From JAGNLV01 sp964612145 (GTDB taxonomy: Bacteria; Zixibacteria; MSB-5A5; GN15; FEB-12): a DNA stretch of 64,000 nt. The notes under the pieces were generated by a model. The model saw only the letters and a list, made by a program, of their open reading frames with translations, was not told the DNA's origin and did no database searches. This document shows, one piece after another, positions 15,863 to 25,369 of the stretch. Numbering within the stretch: the first letter of the stretch is position 1; every line of letters starts with the position of its first letter. The DNA lies in assembly GCA_964612145.1 (NCBI GenBank), contig CAZTBP010000008.1, forward strand, positions 62,001-126,000, read 5' to 3'. Made by a program: the position numbers and the translations under genes.

Positions 15863-18157
15863 ATGGCAAAATACAACAGACTACTTTCTATACTCGTCCT
15901 GATGATACTAACGGCGGCAGCCAGCCCGCTTTTTGGGGCAGAGACAATTCATACCCGCGTAGTCGGATCCGATGACACCCCGATCTTCAACGCCTCGGTG
16001 GTTATTCTAAACGGAGATTCGATTATTACCGGTGCCCCGTCCGACTCAGCCGGCTTTGCCTATCTGAAATTGCGGCAGCCGGTCTCATTTCCCATAACCA
16101 TTCGCACCTCGGCCATAGGCTACGAGGCGTCCGAGCAGACGCTGGACTTCCTGCCCAGTGGCGGCACACTGCGTATTGAGTTGGTTTCGGCGGCGGTCGA
16201 TGTCGGTCGTGTCGAAGTTTGGCCTGAAAAACGCTCCATTCCCATAGACAAGACAATCGACCGGGACGAGATTCGCGAAGAAGCCCGCATGTCTTTTGTT
16301 GCCACCAACCCGATCGCCGCGATCAATGAGCCGCAGGTTATTCGCGAGGGATCCGGGCATTCATCGAAACTACGAATCAACGGTACCTCACCAACCTACC
16401 ACATCAACGGCATCGAGATTGGCCACAACCCCAACCACTACGGCGTCTTTTCGATAATCCCGTCTTCGGTAGTAAAGAATATGAGACTCCACGCCCAGGG
16501 CACCGCCGCCGCACACGACCTGCCCAGTGTAGTCGAATTCACGACCGAACGCCCCTATGAATCGAATCTCGACGGCGAAATCAATATCTCGGCCGTGCAG
16601 GCCACCGGCTCGTTCAAGATCGGCGGCAAACGCTGGTTTGCTCTCGGTGCCGTCCGTGAATCCGTGCTGGACAAGCTGGTCAAGCACCTTGATATCAGTC
16701 AGGACCGACGCACGATCCCTCCAACGAATTTCCAGGACCTGTTCCTCTCAACCGGTCTGCGGCTGTCGACCAACGGTCACCTGATAGTCGATCAGTATCA
16801 TGTGCGGGACTACTTTTCGTTTCGGACCGATGGCACCTCCAACAATCTGCTGGGGACCAACACCTCGCTGCACACGTCGGAGAACTATGTGGGCGGACGT
16901 CTGGAGCTGCTGCTTGGCCGCACCCACATTACTACCCGCGCCGCCGTCCGACAGTCGAACGAGCAATACGATGCCGCCCCGGTGACCGATGTCAACAGCG
17001 TCGAGCCGATCCTCGACCTGGATGCAAAGACGCGCAGCTATTTCTTCTCGGCCCAGGCAAGGCGCATGATCGACGATGTCGAAATCACCGCCGGTGCACG
17101 ATCCCGCATCGGTGCCCGCCGCAATATCGACCTTGAACAAAACAACTGGAACTTCCAGCCGCCCGATGCCGCCAGCGACAACCCCTACATCTACCAGGCG
17201 GAATTGAACGCACTCTACGGCTCCTATCATGCCGGACTATCCTCGACCGACCACGCCGGTTTTGTCTCAACACACTTTGAGCGCGGTCCGGTCGAATTCG
17301 AGTCAGGCCTTCGAGCCGACTACTTCGGCGGCTTGGAGGAGAACCTCACACTGTCGATACGTCAGCAACTCAGTTTCAACGTAGGTGAGCAGGACAGGAT
17401 CCGCCTCTACTACGGCTCGTTTTCCGAAAGCCCGGCCCAGAAAGTCCTCGCGCCTTACCAGGTGCTTGTCCATGCCGATTACAATCTTCTCCGCCCGGTG
17501 CGAACCCGCCTGGCTTCTGTTGCCTGGGGCCGGGGCAGCCTGCGGCTGGGCACGTTCTACAAGCGTCTTGACAATCTTCCGGTCCTAACGCCCAACTTCT
17601 CTCGTGTTACCTCTGACGGCACCCCGCAGCCCGGCTTTCTTCAAATGCTGTCCTCCGGCGCAGCCAGGTTTGTCGGGGCCGATATAGCTCTTGATGTCAA
17701 AGACATCCTCGACGAGCGAGTCGACCTCTATGCTTTTTATGGCTACACCCATGCCGTCAAACGCACGGCCGGTGTCCACACCGACTACGACCTCAATGCG
17801 CCGCACCGGTTCTTTTCGCAGCTTCGTTACCGACTGAGCAACACCGTCACTCTCGGAAGCGACCTCACTGTCCGCTCCGGCTACGCCTACACCCCGTCGG
17901 AAATAGAATCCGAGTCAAATCTTTCCTCCCGCTACACATCGGACTACTACCAGTCCACGCTGGCAAACGAGAGTTCGAACCGCTTTCCGATCAACGCCTC
18001 GCTGAACTTGAGCGTGTTGTTCGACTTCGGCTCGACCAAACTGTCTTTTGCTGTTGCCAACGTCACCAATCGCGGCAACCCGATCATAAACACGCGCGAC
18101 GGATTCATCTACGACGCCGGGATTCTCCCCAGTATCGGGCTGACCACCCGCTTCTAA
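15863..18157 (+). CDS. TonB-dependent outer-membrane receptor with carboxypeptidase-regulatory domain
   Basis: This 764-residue receptor has a signal peptide (to about residue 26). An N-terminal beta-sandwich of the CarboxypepD_reg type follows (about 28-110, IHTRVVGSDDTPIFNASVVIL). The plug domain is about 125-235, with LRINGTSPTYHINGIEIG and SSVVKNMRLHAQG. A 22-strand-type barrel ends in an aromatic residue (LTTRF). Such receptors import siderophores, cobalamin or glycans using TonB energy; the ligand is unknown. It lacks the STN domain that normally signals to FecR-type anti-sigma factors. ATG 15863 has GAGAGGAAAG just upstream. Confidence 0.85.
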   Translation: MAKYNRLLSILVLMILTAAASPLFGAETIHTRVVGSDDTPIFNASVVILNGDSIITGAPSDSAGFAYLKLRQPVSFPITIRTSAIGYEASEQTLDFLPSGGTLRIELVSAAVDVGRVEVWPEKRSIPIDKTIDRDEIREEARMSFVATNPIAAINEPQVIREGSGHSSKLRINGTSPTYHINGIEIGHNPNHYGVFSIIPSSVVKNMRLHAQGTAAAHDLPSVVEFTTERPYESNLDGEINISAVQATGSFKIGGKRWFALGAVRESVLDKLVKHLDISQDRRTIPPTNFQDLFLSTGLRLSTNGHLIVDQYHVRDYFSFRTDGTSNNLLGTNTSLHTSENYVGGRLELLLGRTHITTRAAVRQSNEQYDAAPVTDVNSVEPILDLDAKTRSYFFSAQARRMIDDVEITAGARSRIGARRNIDLEQNNWNFQPPDAASDNPYIYQAELNALYGSYHAGLSSTDHAGFVSTHFERGPVEFESGLRADYFGGLEENLTLSIRQQLSFNVGEQDRIRLYYGSFSESPAQKVLAPYQVLVHADYNLLRPVRTRLASVAWGRGSLRLGTFYKRLDNLPVLTPNFSRVTSDGTPQPGFLQMLSSGAARFVGADIALDVKDILDERVDLYAFYGYTHAVKRTAGVHTDYDLNAPHRFFSQLRYRLSNTVTLGSDLTVRSGYAYTPSEIESESNLSSRYTSDYYQSTLANESSNRFPINASLNLSVLFDFGSTKLSFAVANVTNRGNPIINTRDGFIYDAGILPSIGLTTRF

Positions 18158-18275
18158 GTCGTTTTTCGCCGGGAAACTTTCCGCCTTTTCTCGGGATTTT
18201 TGTACTTCCGTGTCAACGGTTGGGCGGTGTATTGTGTCTTATCGGGAAACAGGGCCAATACAAGGAGAAAAACCG

Positions 18276-19313
18276 ATGTCCCACAACGCCAAACACACGA
18301 CTACTCTGCTTATCTGCGCCTTGGCGCTGCTGACCTGCATCTCCTGCCTGGAGCGGAAGGAAGAAATTACTGTGGCGCGAGATGGCACCGTGACTATCCA
18401 GACCGAGTGGTCCGGCAAAATCGAGGATTTTGACGATCCCATCTCGCGACCCTCCGAGCCGGAGTGGACCGTGCTGAAAAACCGGATCGACTCATCCTTC
18501 GGCAGCGAGCCGAAACTAACGTACGACGCCAGAAAAGTCATTCCGTATGGTGAACCGCTCCCGAGCTCATTTGCCTCCAAGGGCTCTCCGAACGCGGACT
18601 TTGCCCTTCAGTTTCCCAGCGAAATACGTTTTTGGAAGGACGGAGATCGTACCTACTATGAATTCAAACGGACATATCAGGCTCGTCTGTTCTCAGCATT
18701 CAATATCAGTGAAATGGACATTCTGTGGAACCGGAAGTTGGAGGAGCAGGTGCTTGACAAAGGCCTGCTGAATGTGTCCGAGAGTGATCGCAACGACTAT
18801 CTGAAACAATTCGGGCTCGCCTTCGGATACCAACAGTGGCGGTTCATGTGGGAAGCACTGGCGGCCCAGGTTCACTCCGGCGATCTTGACACACGAACAC
18901 TCACTGAGATTCATGTGGAGACTCGGGCACTGCTGGAAAACATCGCCAGCATAGAAACGGCGAAGGCGGTCTTTCTGGACGATACCCGTGAACCGGAGGA
19001 CGTACTTGATTCTCTTGGTGGACATGTTCAAGATCAATTCCGTGAAGCTATTATTAAGCACACCGGCAATAACTCGGATCAAGTGCTCCGACAGTACGAC
19101 ACATCCGTCAAAAAGGTCCGTACCAACTATAACGTTACCGAGAGATTGAGTGGTCAGGAGTTCACTCTCTTTCTCAAGATGCCGGGTATAATTATCGAAA
19201 CCAACGGCCTGTTAGATATCGAGGAACCGGACGAGATTATGTGGTGGTTCAAAGGCGATGAACTGCACGATAAAGACATCCCTGTCTACGCCCTCTCGGT
19301 CGTGGAACACTAG
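18276..19313 (+). CDS. Uncharacterised lipoprotein between TonB receptor and ECF sigma factor
   Basis: I do not recognise a family. The 345-residue protein has a lipoprotein signal peptide ending LLTCISC, then a strand pair (EEITVARDGTVTIQTEW) often seen in secreted beta-rich domains. A helical middle part (about residues 140-290) and a final strand-rich segment (EFTLFLKMPGIIIETNG) follow. ATG 18276 is preceded by AAGGAG. It lies 118 bp after the receptor gene and 15 bp before the sigma factor gene. A periplasmic partner of the receptor or a target of the regulator is possible. Confidence 0.6.
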   Translation: MSHNAKHTTTLLICALALLTCISCLERKEEITVARDGTVTIQTEWSGKIEDFDDPISRPSEPEWTVLKNRIDSSFGSEPKLTYDARKVIPYGEPLPSSFASKGSPNADFALQFPSEIRFWKDGDRTYYEFKRTYQARLFSAFNISEMDILWNRKLEEQVLDKGLLNVSESDRNDYLKQFGLAFGYQQWRFMWEALAAQVHSGDLDTRTLTEIHVETRALLENIASIETAKAVFLDDTREPEDVLDSLGGHVQDQFREAIIKHTGNNSDQVLRQYDTSVKKVRTNYNVTERLSGQEFTLFLKMPGIIIETNGLLDIEEPDEIMWWFKGDELHDKDIPVYALSVVEH

Positions 19314-19328
19314 TCAGGAGAACTCTCC

Positions 19329-19835
19329 ATGACCGATCTAATCGATCGAATAGTCAGAGATTTTTCCGACAATATCTTTCGCCTCGTCAATCGGATCGTG
19401 CGCGACCGCGATGAGGCGAAGGATCTCGTACAGGACGTACTCGTGCGAGTGCTCTGCCGATCCGGAAAAATTCGCGATGAATCCCGCGCCAGGGCGTACG
19501 TCTTTCGCGCTGCCTACAATGCGGCCATTAACCACCGGCGCGACATCGCCCGACACAACGAGGCACAAACGAATATGGCCGACTCTATCGAACGAACCGT
19601 ACTCCCCGATCAAATCGAGCAAGCGGAACGCCGCGAAATGATCAACCGCGCCATAGCCGGATTAGCCGAACGGCAACGCGAGGCGCTAAGCTTGCGGTTC
19701 TTTGCCGAGATGACTGTGCCGGAAATCGCATGCGTCATGAGAATATCCGAGGGGTCTGTGAAAGTGCACCTTTCTCGCGGTCTGCTCAACCTGCGGGCGA
19801 CACTGACACCCGCCCTGGACAAGGAGGAACTGTGA
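19329..19835 (+). CDS. ECF-family RNA polymerase sigma factor
   Basis: This 168-residue protein has sigma region 2 (FRLVNRIVRDRDEAKDLVQDVLVRVL) and region 4 (LSLRFFAEMTVPEIACVMRISEGSVKVHLSRGL), joined by a short linker and lacking regions 1 and 3. That is the extracytoplasmic-function layout. A CAGGAGA site precedes the ATG. Its stop overlaps the start of the zinc-finger anti-sigma gene by four bases (GTGA), the standard paired arrangement. The signal sensed is unknown, but the receptor and lipoprotein genes just upstream are natural candidates for its regulon. Confidence 0.92.
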   Translation: MTDLIDRIVRDFSDNIFRLVNRIVRDRDEAKDLVQDVLVRVLCRSGKIRDESRARAYVFRAAYNAAINHRRDIARHNEAQTNMADSIERTVLPDQIEQAERREMINRAIAGLAERQREALSLRFFAEMTVPEIACVMRISEGSVKVHLSRGLLNLRATLTPALDKEEL

Positions 19836-20338
19836 ATTGCTATACCTGCCGCGAAATGATACCGCTTGCTGCGCTGGGTGAACTCAATGATGACCGGCGC
19901 CGCGGGCTGGAGGACCATCTGAAAGACTGCGACTCGTGCCGTAAAGAGTTGGAACAGCTAGCCGAAATCGGCGCCATGCTGGCTGACCAGCCAGACGACG
20001 GATTGAGCGAACTCGAACGGCTCCGGATCGAAAACAACGTCCTGCGCCAGCTGGCTGTTAAACAAGCCACCGGCGCTTCCTCAACCATTCAGACCTACAT
20101 CCGTGTGCTGGCCCGCGTCGCGGCGGCCCTGGTTTTGTTCTTGATCGGCTACCTTGCCCGCCCGGCTGTGGCCGACTGGTTCAACGGTGAGCCGCCGGTG
20201 GCACAAAGCCGACAATATCCTGTTCTTGAACAAATCGACCGATCGGTTGGCTCCGGTCACCGCTTTACGGGCGAGGGCCTGAAGCTGATCCTTCACGGCC
20301 GGAGTGCGCTGGGGGAAACGATCAGGCAGAACCGCTGA
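19832..20338 (+). CDS. Membrane anti-sigma factor with zinc-finger domain
   Basis: This 168-residue protein starts at GTG 19832, read from GTGA overlapping the sigma factor stop. Upstream in-frame codons would give a nonsense extension inside the sigma gene. Residues 1-40 carry the anti-sigma zinc finger: CYTC at residues 3-6, then H-x3-C-x2-C (HLKDCDSC). A membrane helix lies near residues 90-110 (VAAALVLFLIGYL) and a short periplasmic tail follows. It would hold the ECF factor at the membrane until released. No FecR-like domain is present. Confidence 0.88.
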   Translation: MNCYTCREMIPLAALGELNDDRRRGLEDHLKDCDSCRKELEQLAEIGAMLADQPDDGLSELERLRIENNVLRQLAVKQATGASSTIQTYIRVLARVAAALVLFLIGYLARPAVADWFNGEPPVAQSRQYPVLEQIDRSVGSGHRFTGEGLKLILHGRSALGETIRQNR

Positions 20339-20479
20339 ACTCTACCGTACCTGGCGGCAAAACTACACACTTCAGTAAAGTCCCGCTTGCCGGAAGGCCG
20401 TGCGTATACTATATAGAAGCCACGCAGGTTAGTTTGTAAGCGGGTCCTTACATTAGAGAGCGAAGCACGTAGTTTGTTA

Positions 20480-22978
20480 ATGAAGCAACTTTTGCAGGAA
20501 AAGTTCTTTCCGTTCGTTATAAAGCCCGGTCGATATGCCGGCGGCGAACCGGGCCAGATTGTCAAAGGGCACGACGGAAGAGTCAAATATCTGCTCGCCT
20601 TCCCCGACAAATATGAAATCGGACACTCCTATCTCGGGCTGCAGACTCTCTATCATATCGTCAACAAAGATGATCGTTTTGTTGGCGAACGGGTCTTTGC
20701 CCCCGATCACGATGCCGAGGAGATCATGCGGCGTGAATCAGTCCCGCTGTTTTCGCTGGAGACCCGCACTGCCGCCCGCCATTTCGACGCGATCGGCTTT
20801 ACTCTGTCATACGAGCTGGTTTATACAACCGTCCTCCAGATGATCGATCTGGCGAAAATCCCCATACGATCAGTAGAGCGATCCGATGACCAGCCACTGG
20901 TGTTCGCCGGAGGGCCGGCGGCCTATAATCCCGAGCCGATGGCGCCGTTTATCGACGTTTTCTTCGTCGGCGACGCCGAGGAGGGCCTCCCGAAGATGCT
21001 GGGGATTCTCCACGAGATGCCGGGCGCCTCACGTGCCGAAAAACTCGAGCGGATCGTGCATGAGGTCGAGTCGGTCTATGTCCCCCGGTTCTACGACGAT
21101 AACCGCAAGCCGACAGTTGACTTTGCCCCTGAAGAGATCCAGGCGAGCGTCATTCGCAAGCTGACGCCGGAGTTTTACCCCGACCGCCCGATTGTCCCGC
21201 TGATTGAAACCGTCCATTCACACCTGAGTGTCGAAATCATGCGAGGCTGTCCCCGTGGCTGCCGGTTTTGCGAGGCCGGATCGATTTACAAGCCGGTCCG
21301 TCTGCGCCCGCAAAACGAAATTCTCGACCAGGTCGAACGCCAGATGCAACACGTCGGCGCCGATACCGTGTCGCTCCTATCACTGTCCACTTCCGACTAT
21401 CCCGGCATTGATGAACTGGCCGCCAAAGTCGCCCGTCGAATCGAACCAATGCGGGCCGCTGTCTCGGTGCCATCGCTGCGGCCCGGCTCAATTACACCCT
21501 CATTGCTGGAGACGTTGAAACGCCAGCGCAAGGCGGGACTCACGATTGCCCCCGAGGCGGGCAACGAGCGGCTGCGAGCGTTCATTCCTAAAGACATTCC
21601 CGACGCCGCCGTGTATGACTCCGCCGAGATAGCCTTTTCCAAAGGGGTCACAACGCTGAAACTCTACTTCATGATCGGTCTGCCAACCGAAACCGAGGAA
21701 GACCTCCTTGGCATCAGCGACATGATTCAAAAAATCTTTGACATCAGTCGCAAATATTCCGGCAAGCGCACTATCAATGTCACCCTGTCGCCGTTCGTGC
21801 CGGAGCCACATACCGCCTTCCAGTGGGATGGTGCCTCGACACCCGATGAGGTGCAGGAGAAGTTTAAGTTCATTAAGCGGAACATCCGAAGCCGGCATAT
21901 CAATTTCAAGCACGGCTCCCCCGAGGAAGCGATGCTCAAGGCACTTCTCAGCCGCGGCGGACGGCAAATGGCCGATGTTATCGAGCAGGTGTATCGCGAC
22001 GGCCAGCGATTCGACGGCTGGCACGAAGATTTCAACCCGGAACGCTGGTTTGTAACCTGCGGGGCCCACGGGATAGATGTTTTCGAGCGGCTCAAACCGT
22101 TACCATTCACTGCCGACTTGCCGTGGTCACACATCCGCAAAGGCCCCTCGGCCGAGAAACTGCAGAAGGAACGACAGAAAACATCGGTGCAGCTGAAGGA
22201 ATACAAGCCGAAGTTCCGTCCCGACGACCACCCGATGGACAGAGAACCGGAGATAGAGTATGGCCGCTCTAAAAAGAAAGTAGCGTCAAAAAGCCAGGTG
22301 GCCCCGACCAAAAATCGCGTCCGACTGCGCTGGGGTCGTACGGAGCGGTACCGGTTTATGTCCCACCTGGACAACCTGCGGCTGCTGGAAAGATCTATTC
22401 GTATTGCTAAAATACCGGTTGCTTTCAGCCAGGGCTACCATCCGACGATGAAGCTGTCATTCGGTCCGCCGCTCTCGCTGGGATTTACCTCCGAGGCCGA
22501 GCATGTTGATATCACTTTCGACTCCAGAATGATGCCGTACATGATCGACAAACTTCGCGATGCACTTCCCGAAGGGATCGAGATTTTCGATGCCGGCGTC
22601 GTGCTGGACAAAGCACCCTCGTTGTCATCGCAGTTGAATAGAGTGGAGTATCTATTACAAACTGACGACATAGATAATGTGGAACTACAACGGCGTGTGG
22701 ACGACCTGATGGCTCGCGAAAGCCTGGTTATCGAACGGGTCGGAAAGAAAAAAACCACCGAACTGGATATCCGGGCCGCAATCTGCGACATTGCAGTACG
22801 TAATGACGCGATTGACTTAACGCTGGGTATCGGTGAGGGCGGATACGCCCGGCCGGACGAAGTCCTGGCCCGGTTGTTTGCCCCGGAACGGGTCAAACCG
22901 CTTACCTACCGCCTTCACCGCAAGGCGATGTACCGGATCGACGAAAGGGGCAATCGTATCGATCCGATGCAACTGTGA
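20480..22978 (+). CDS. Radical SAM protein fused to a DUF2344 domain (TIGR03960/TIGR03936 type)
   Basis: This 832-residue fusion has an N-terminal B12-binding-like region. The radical SAM core carries C-x3-C-x2-C (GCPRGCRFCEAG, about residues 257-264), which binds the [4Fe-4S] cluster. From about residue 610 comes a DUF2344/TIGR03936 domain (RWGRTERYRFMSHLDNLRLLER and GYHPTMKLSFGPPLSLGF). In many bacteria these two parts occur as adjacent or fused genes near rng or ribosomal genes, and an RNA or ribosome modification role has been suspected but not established as far as I know. ATG 20480 is chosen over TTG 20474. The stop overlaps rsmB. Confidence 0.85.
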   Translation: MKQLLQEKFFPFVIKPGRYAGGEPGQIVKGHDGRVKYLLAFPDKYEIGHSYLGLQTLYHIVNKDDRFVGERVFAPDHDAEEIMRRESVPLFSLETRTAARHFDAIGFTLSYELVYTTVLQMIDLAKIPIRSVERSDDQPLVFAGGPAAYNPEPMAPFIDVFFVGDAEEGLPKMLGILHEMPGASRAEKLERIVHEVESVYVPRFYDDNRKPTVDFAPEEIQASVIRKLTPEFYPDRPIVPLIETVHSHLSVEIMRGCPRGCRFCEAGSIYKPVRLRPQNEILDQVERQMQHVGADTVSLLSLSTSDYPGIDELAAKVARRIEPMRAAVSVPSLRPGSITPSLLETLKRQRKAGLTIAPEAGNERLRAFIPKDIPDAAVYDSAEIAFSKGVTTLKLYFMIGLPTETEEDLLGISDMIQKIFDISRKYSGKRTINVTLSPFVPEPHTAFQWDGASTPDEVQEKFKFIKRNIRSRHINFKHGSPEEAMLKALLSRGGRQMADVIEQVYRDGQRFDGWHEDFNPERWFVTCGAHGIDVFERLKPLPFTADLPWSHIRKGPSAEKLQKERQKTSVQLKEYKPKFRPDDHPMDREPEIEYGRSKKKVASKSQVAPTKNRVRLRWGRTERYRFMSHLDNLRLLERSIRIAKIPVAFSQGYHPTMKLSFGPPLSLGFTSEAEHVDITFDSRMMPYMIDKLRDALPEGIEIFDAGVVLDKAPSLSSQLNRVEYLLQTDDIDNVELQRRVDDLMARESLVIERVGKKKTTELDIRAAICDIAVRNDAIDLTLGIGEGGYARPDEVLARLFAPERVKPLTYRLHRKAMYRIDERGNRIDPMQL

Positions 22979-24360
22979 AAAAAAGCGTGAAAATGGCAGC
23001 ACCTATAGAGAAAAAATCCGGTCGTCGCTACGATCCCGTTCGAGCGGCAGCGATTGAGGCCCTCGTTCTGATCGAGCAGGGGGACCAGACCGACAACGCT
23101 ATCGAGTCTGTTGTCGGAGACCAGCAGATGCGCTCACTCGACAAGCGCTTCCTGCTGCAACTGGTCAACGGCACGACCAAGATGCGGCGGCGGCTCGATC
23201 ATGAAATGAAATTTTACCTTGCCCGGCCGTCGCGGGAACTCCCGCTCAAACTCAAGAACATCCTCCGGCTGGGTTTCTTCCAACTGCATTTCACCGATCG
23301 TATCCCGCCGGCAGCCGCCGTGTCGGAATCAGTGAACCTCGCCGTCTTCATGACCGATCGATCCCGAGCAAACCTGGTGAATGCTGTCATGCGGTCCTCC
23401 CTTCGGGAGCCGGAGAAAATAAAGTTTGCCGACAAAGAAAAAGATCCGGTCAAGTATCTTGGCGACTTCTACAGCTTCCCGGACTACTTCGTAAAATACT
23501 GTCTTGAAGAATTCGGTTTCGAGAAGACCGAAAAGTTGCTGGCGAACTTCAATCAAGCGCCGCAGGTGACCTACCGCGTGAACTTCCTAAAGGCCAAGCC
23601 GGACGAGGTCGCCAACCAACTGACTAAGGCCGGAATTGAGTTCTCCTACGGCAAGTACCTTCCGGAGTTCATACACATCCAGGAGTCCGGGCTCCCGTTG
23701 CATGCCGAGTTGATCGATACCGGCAAGGTCTTCGTGCAGGACGAGTCCGCCGGCCTGTGCGCCCGGCTGCTCAATCCGAAGCCGAAGGCAAACGTTGTCG
23801 ATCTCACTGCCGCCCCCGGCGGCAAAGCGACCTATATGGCTATCCGGATGCGCAACCGGGGCCGTGTGACCGCAGTCGATAAATCCCACTCCCGACTGCA
23901 GTTACTGGTCGACAATGCCCGCCGGCTCGGAATCAAAATTATCTCGCCGGTCGCGTGCGACATGCTCGATTTCAAAACCGGCAAGTTTGACCGCGTGCTG
24001 CTCGATCCACCCTGCACCGGCTGGGGCACCGCCGGAAAAAACTCCGATCTCAGGTGGCAAAAATCAGCCGAGGATACCGAAAACCTGACCAAGATCCAGG
24101 CCCGGATGATCGACCACGCCGCCAAACTGGTTAAGCCGGGAGGCGTCATGGTCTACTCAACCTGCACCATCCTCAGGCAGGAAAATGATCAGGTCGTCGA
24201 GGAATTTCTGGTACGAAACAAAGATTTTGAAATCGATCCGGCCGGAGAATTTTTCCCCGAGGAGCTGGTCAATGAGCGCGGATTCGTCAAAACTTACCCC
24301 GAAGTCGGCCACATGGACGGCGCCTTCTGTGCCCGTTTGATGCGGCGGGTCAAGCGCTAA
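22975..24360 (+). CDS. rsmB: 16S rRNA (cytosine(967)-C(5))-methyltransferase
   Basis: RsmB methylates C967 of 16S rRNA. The 461-residue protein has an N-terminal NusB-like RNA-binding domain (about residues 10-150) and a C-terminal Rossmann methyltransferase. The SAM motif is DLTAAPGGKATYMA; the motif IV cysteine is in LLDPPCTGWGT and the motif VI nucleophile cysteine is in VYSTCTILRQEN. The GTG start overlaps the preceding stop by four bases, indicating coupling to the radical SAM fusion gene. A 110-bp gap separates it from the PASTA gene, where GTGTATAA at 24410 may be a -10 element. Confidence 0.93.
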   Translation: MKKSVKMAAPIEKKSGRRYDPVRAAAIEALVLIEQGDQTDNAIESVVGDQQMRSLDKRFLLQLVNGTTKMRRRLDHEMKFYLARPSRELPLKLKNILRLGFFQLHFTDRIPPAAAVSESVNLAVFMTDRSRANLVNAVMRSSLREPEKIKFADKEKDPVKYLGDFYSFPDYFVKYCLEEFGFEKTEKLLANFNQAPQVTYRVNFLKAKPDEVANQLTKAGIEFSYGKYLPEFIHIQESGLPLHAELIDTGKVFVQDESAGLCARLLNPKPKANVVDLTAAPGGKATYMAIRMRNRGRVTAVDKSHSRLQLLVDNARRLGIKIISPVACDMLDFKTGKFDRVLLDPPCTGWGTAGKNSDLRWQKSAEDTENLTKIQARMIDHAAKLVKPGGVMVYSTCTILRQENDQVVEEFLVRNKDFEIDPAGEFFPEELVNERGFVKTYPEVGHMDGAFCARLMRRVKR

Positions 24361-24470
24361 CGGCTGTTTTATTTTAACCTTGATTTTGCCGCCCGATTTT
24401 TCAACCGTAGCGTGTATAAAATATGCAAAGGCCGTGGACATGGTGTTCCCGGTAGTCGATACAGATTACT

Positions 24471-25283
24471 ATGCCTCAGGTTAGAGCTTCAAGACTGGAT
24501 GACAATAAAGGACCCCGCCGCGACGGCTTCCTGACTGACTACCTGCCCTTCGGCACCTGGCGCCGAAAGGTGGTTTTCTGGGCCGGAATCCCGATACTGG
24601 CGCTCATTATCATCTGGATTATCATGGATAATTTCGTGATGATGCAGATCACCCGCCACGGTGAAGAATTCCCGCTGCCCAGCTTTGTCGACCAGACCGT
24701 GGTCGAGGCCACTGTCACGCTCGACGAGCTCGACCTGACCCATGAAATCGCCTCCTACGAATACGCTCCCGGCAAAGCCAAGGGGGTCATCATCGACCAA
24801 TTCCCGCGCGCCGGCGTTGAGGTCAAGGACGGCCGGTTAATCAAGTTTGTCGTTTCGGCCGGCCAGAAGCTGGTGAACATTCCGGAGTTAGCCGGACAGT
24901 CGGTCCGTCAGGCCATGCTTAACCTCGAAACCGCCGGACTCAAACTCGGCGAAATTGCCTGGGCCTTTTCCGACACGCTTCCCGAGCGAGTGGTTGTGTT
25001 CAGCTACCCGGCCGCCGCGACCGAAATCCCCATCGGGTCGCCGGTCAACCTCATGGTCAACCGGGGCCGCGCCTCGAATTTCACCTATGTACCGAAAGTG
25101 GTCGGACTGCCGGTGACCGAAGCGGAACGGGTGCTGACTGAGAAGAATCTGAAACTGGGCGTGGTGACGTACCGGACCGATGAAAACTACCTGCCGGAGA
25201 CCGTTTTAGAGCAGTCGGAACCGCCGGGCACCGAGCTTGACATCAACACCGAAATTGACCTGGTGGTCAGCTCAACGGAGTAA
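24471..25283 (+). CDS. Membrane protein with three PASTA domains and no kinase domain
   Basis: This 270-residue protein has a short cytoplasmic N-terminus, one membrane helix (about residues 37-57, FWAGIPILALIIIWIIM) and three extracytoplasmic PASTA domains (about 66-132, 133-200 and 204-270). Each ends in the V-V-S or M-V-N strand typical of the repeat. PASTA domains bind peptidoglycan fragments or penicillin-binding partners. In Gram-positive bacteria rsmB is often followed by a PASTA-bearing Ser/Thr kinase; here only the sensor half is present. It could scaffold cell-wall enzymes. Its partner is unknown. Confidence 0.85.
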   Translation: MPQVRASRLDDNKGPRRDGFLTDYLPFGTWRRKVVFWAGIPILALIIIWIIMDNFVMMQITRHGEEFPLPSFVDQTVVEATVTLDELDLTHEIASYEYAPGKAKGVIIDQFPRAGVEVKDGRLIKFVVSAGQKLVNIPELAGQSVRQAMLNLETAGLKLGEIAWAFSDTLPERVVVFSYPAAATEIPIGSPVNLMVNRGRASNFTYVPKVVGLPVTEAERVLTEKNLKLGVVTYRTDENYLPETVLEQSEPPGTELDINTEIDLVVSSTE

Positions 25284-25369
25284 TTCTGCTTGCCGCGAAC
25301 CGCGGCCCTCTTTTCCCTGTTATCATTGATCAAGGACGACAACGTCAGGCGCGTACTCGAAGACACAAT

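Noticed and set aside
15799..15918. Direct repeat GATACTAACGG before and within the TonB receptor start
   Set aside because: Two imperfect copies about 100 bp apart with no flanking duplication or mobile features; probably chance.
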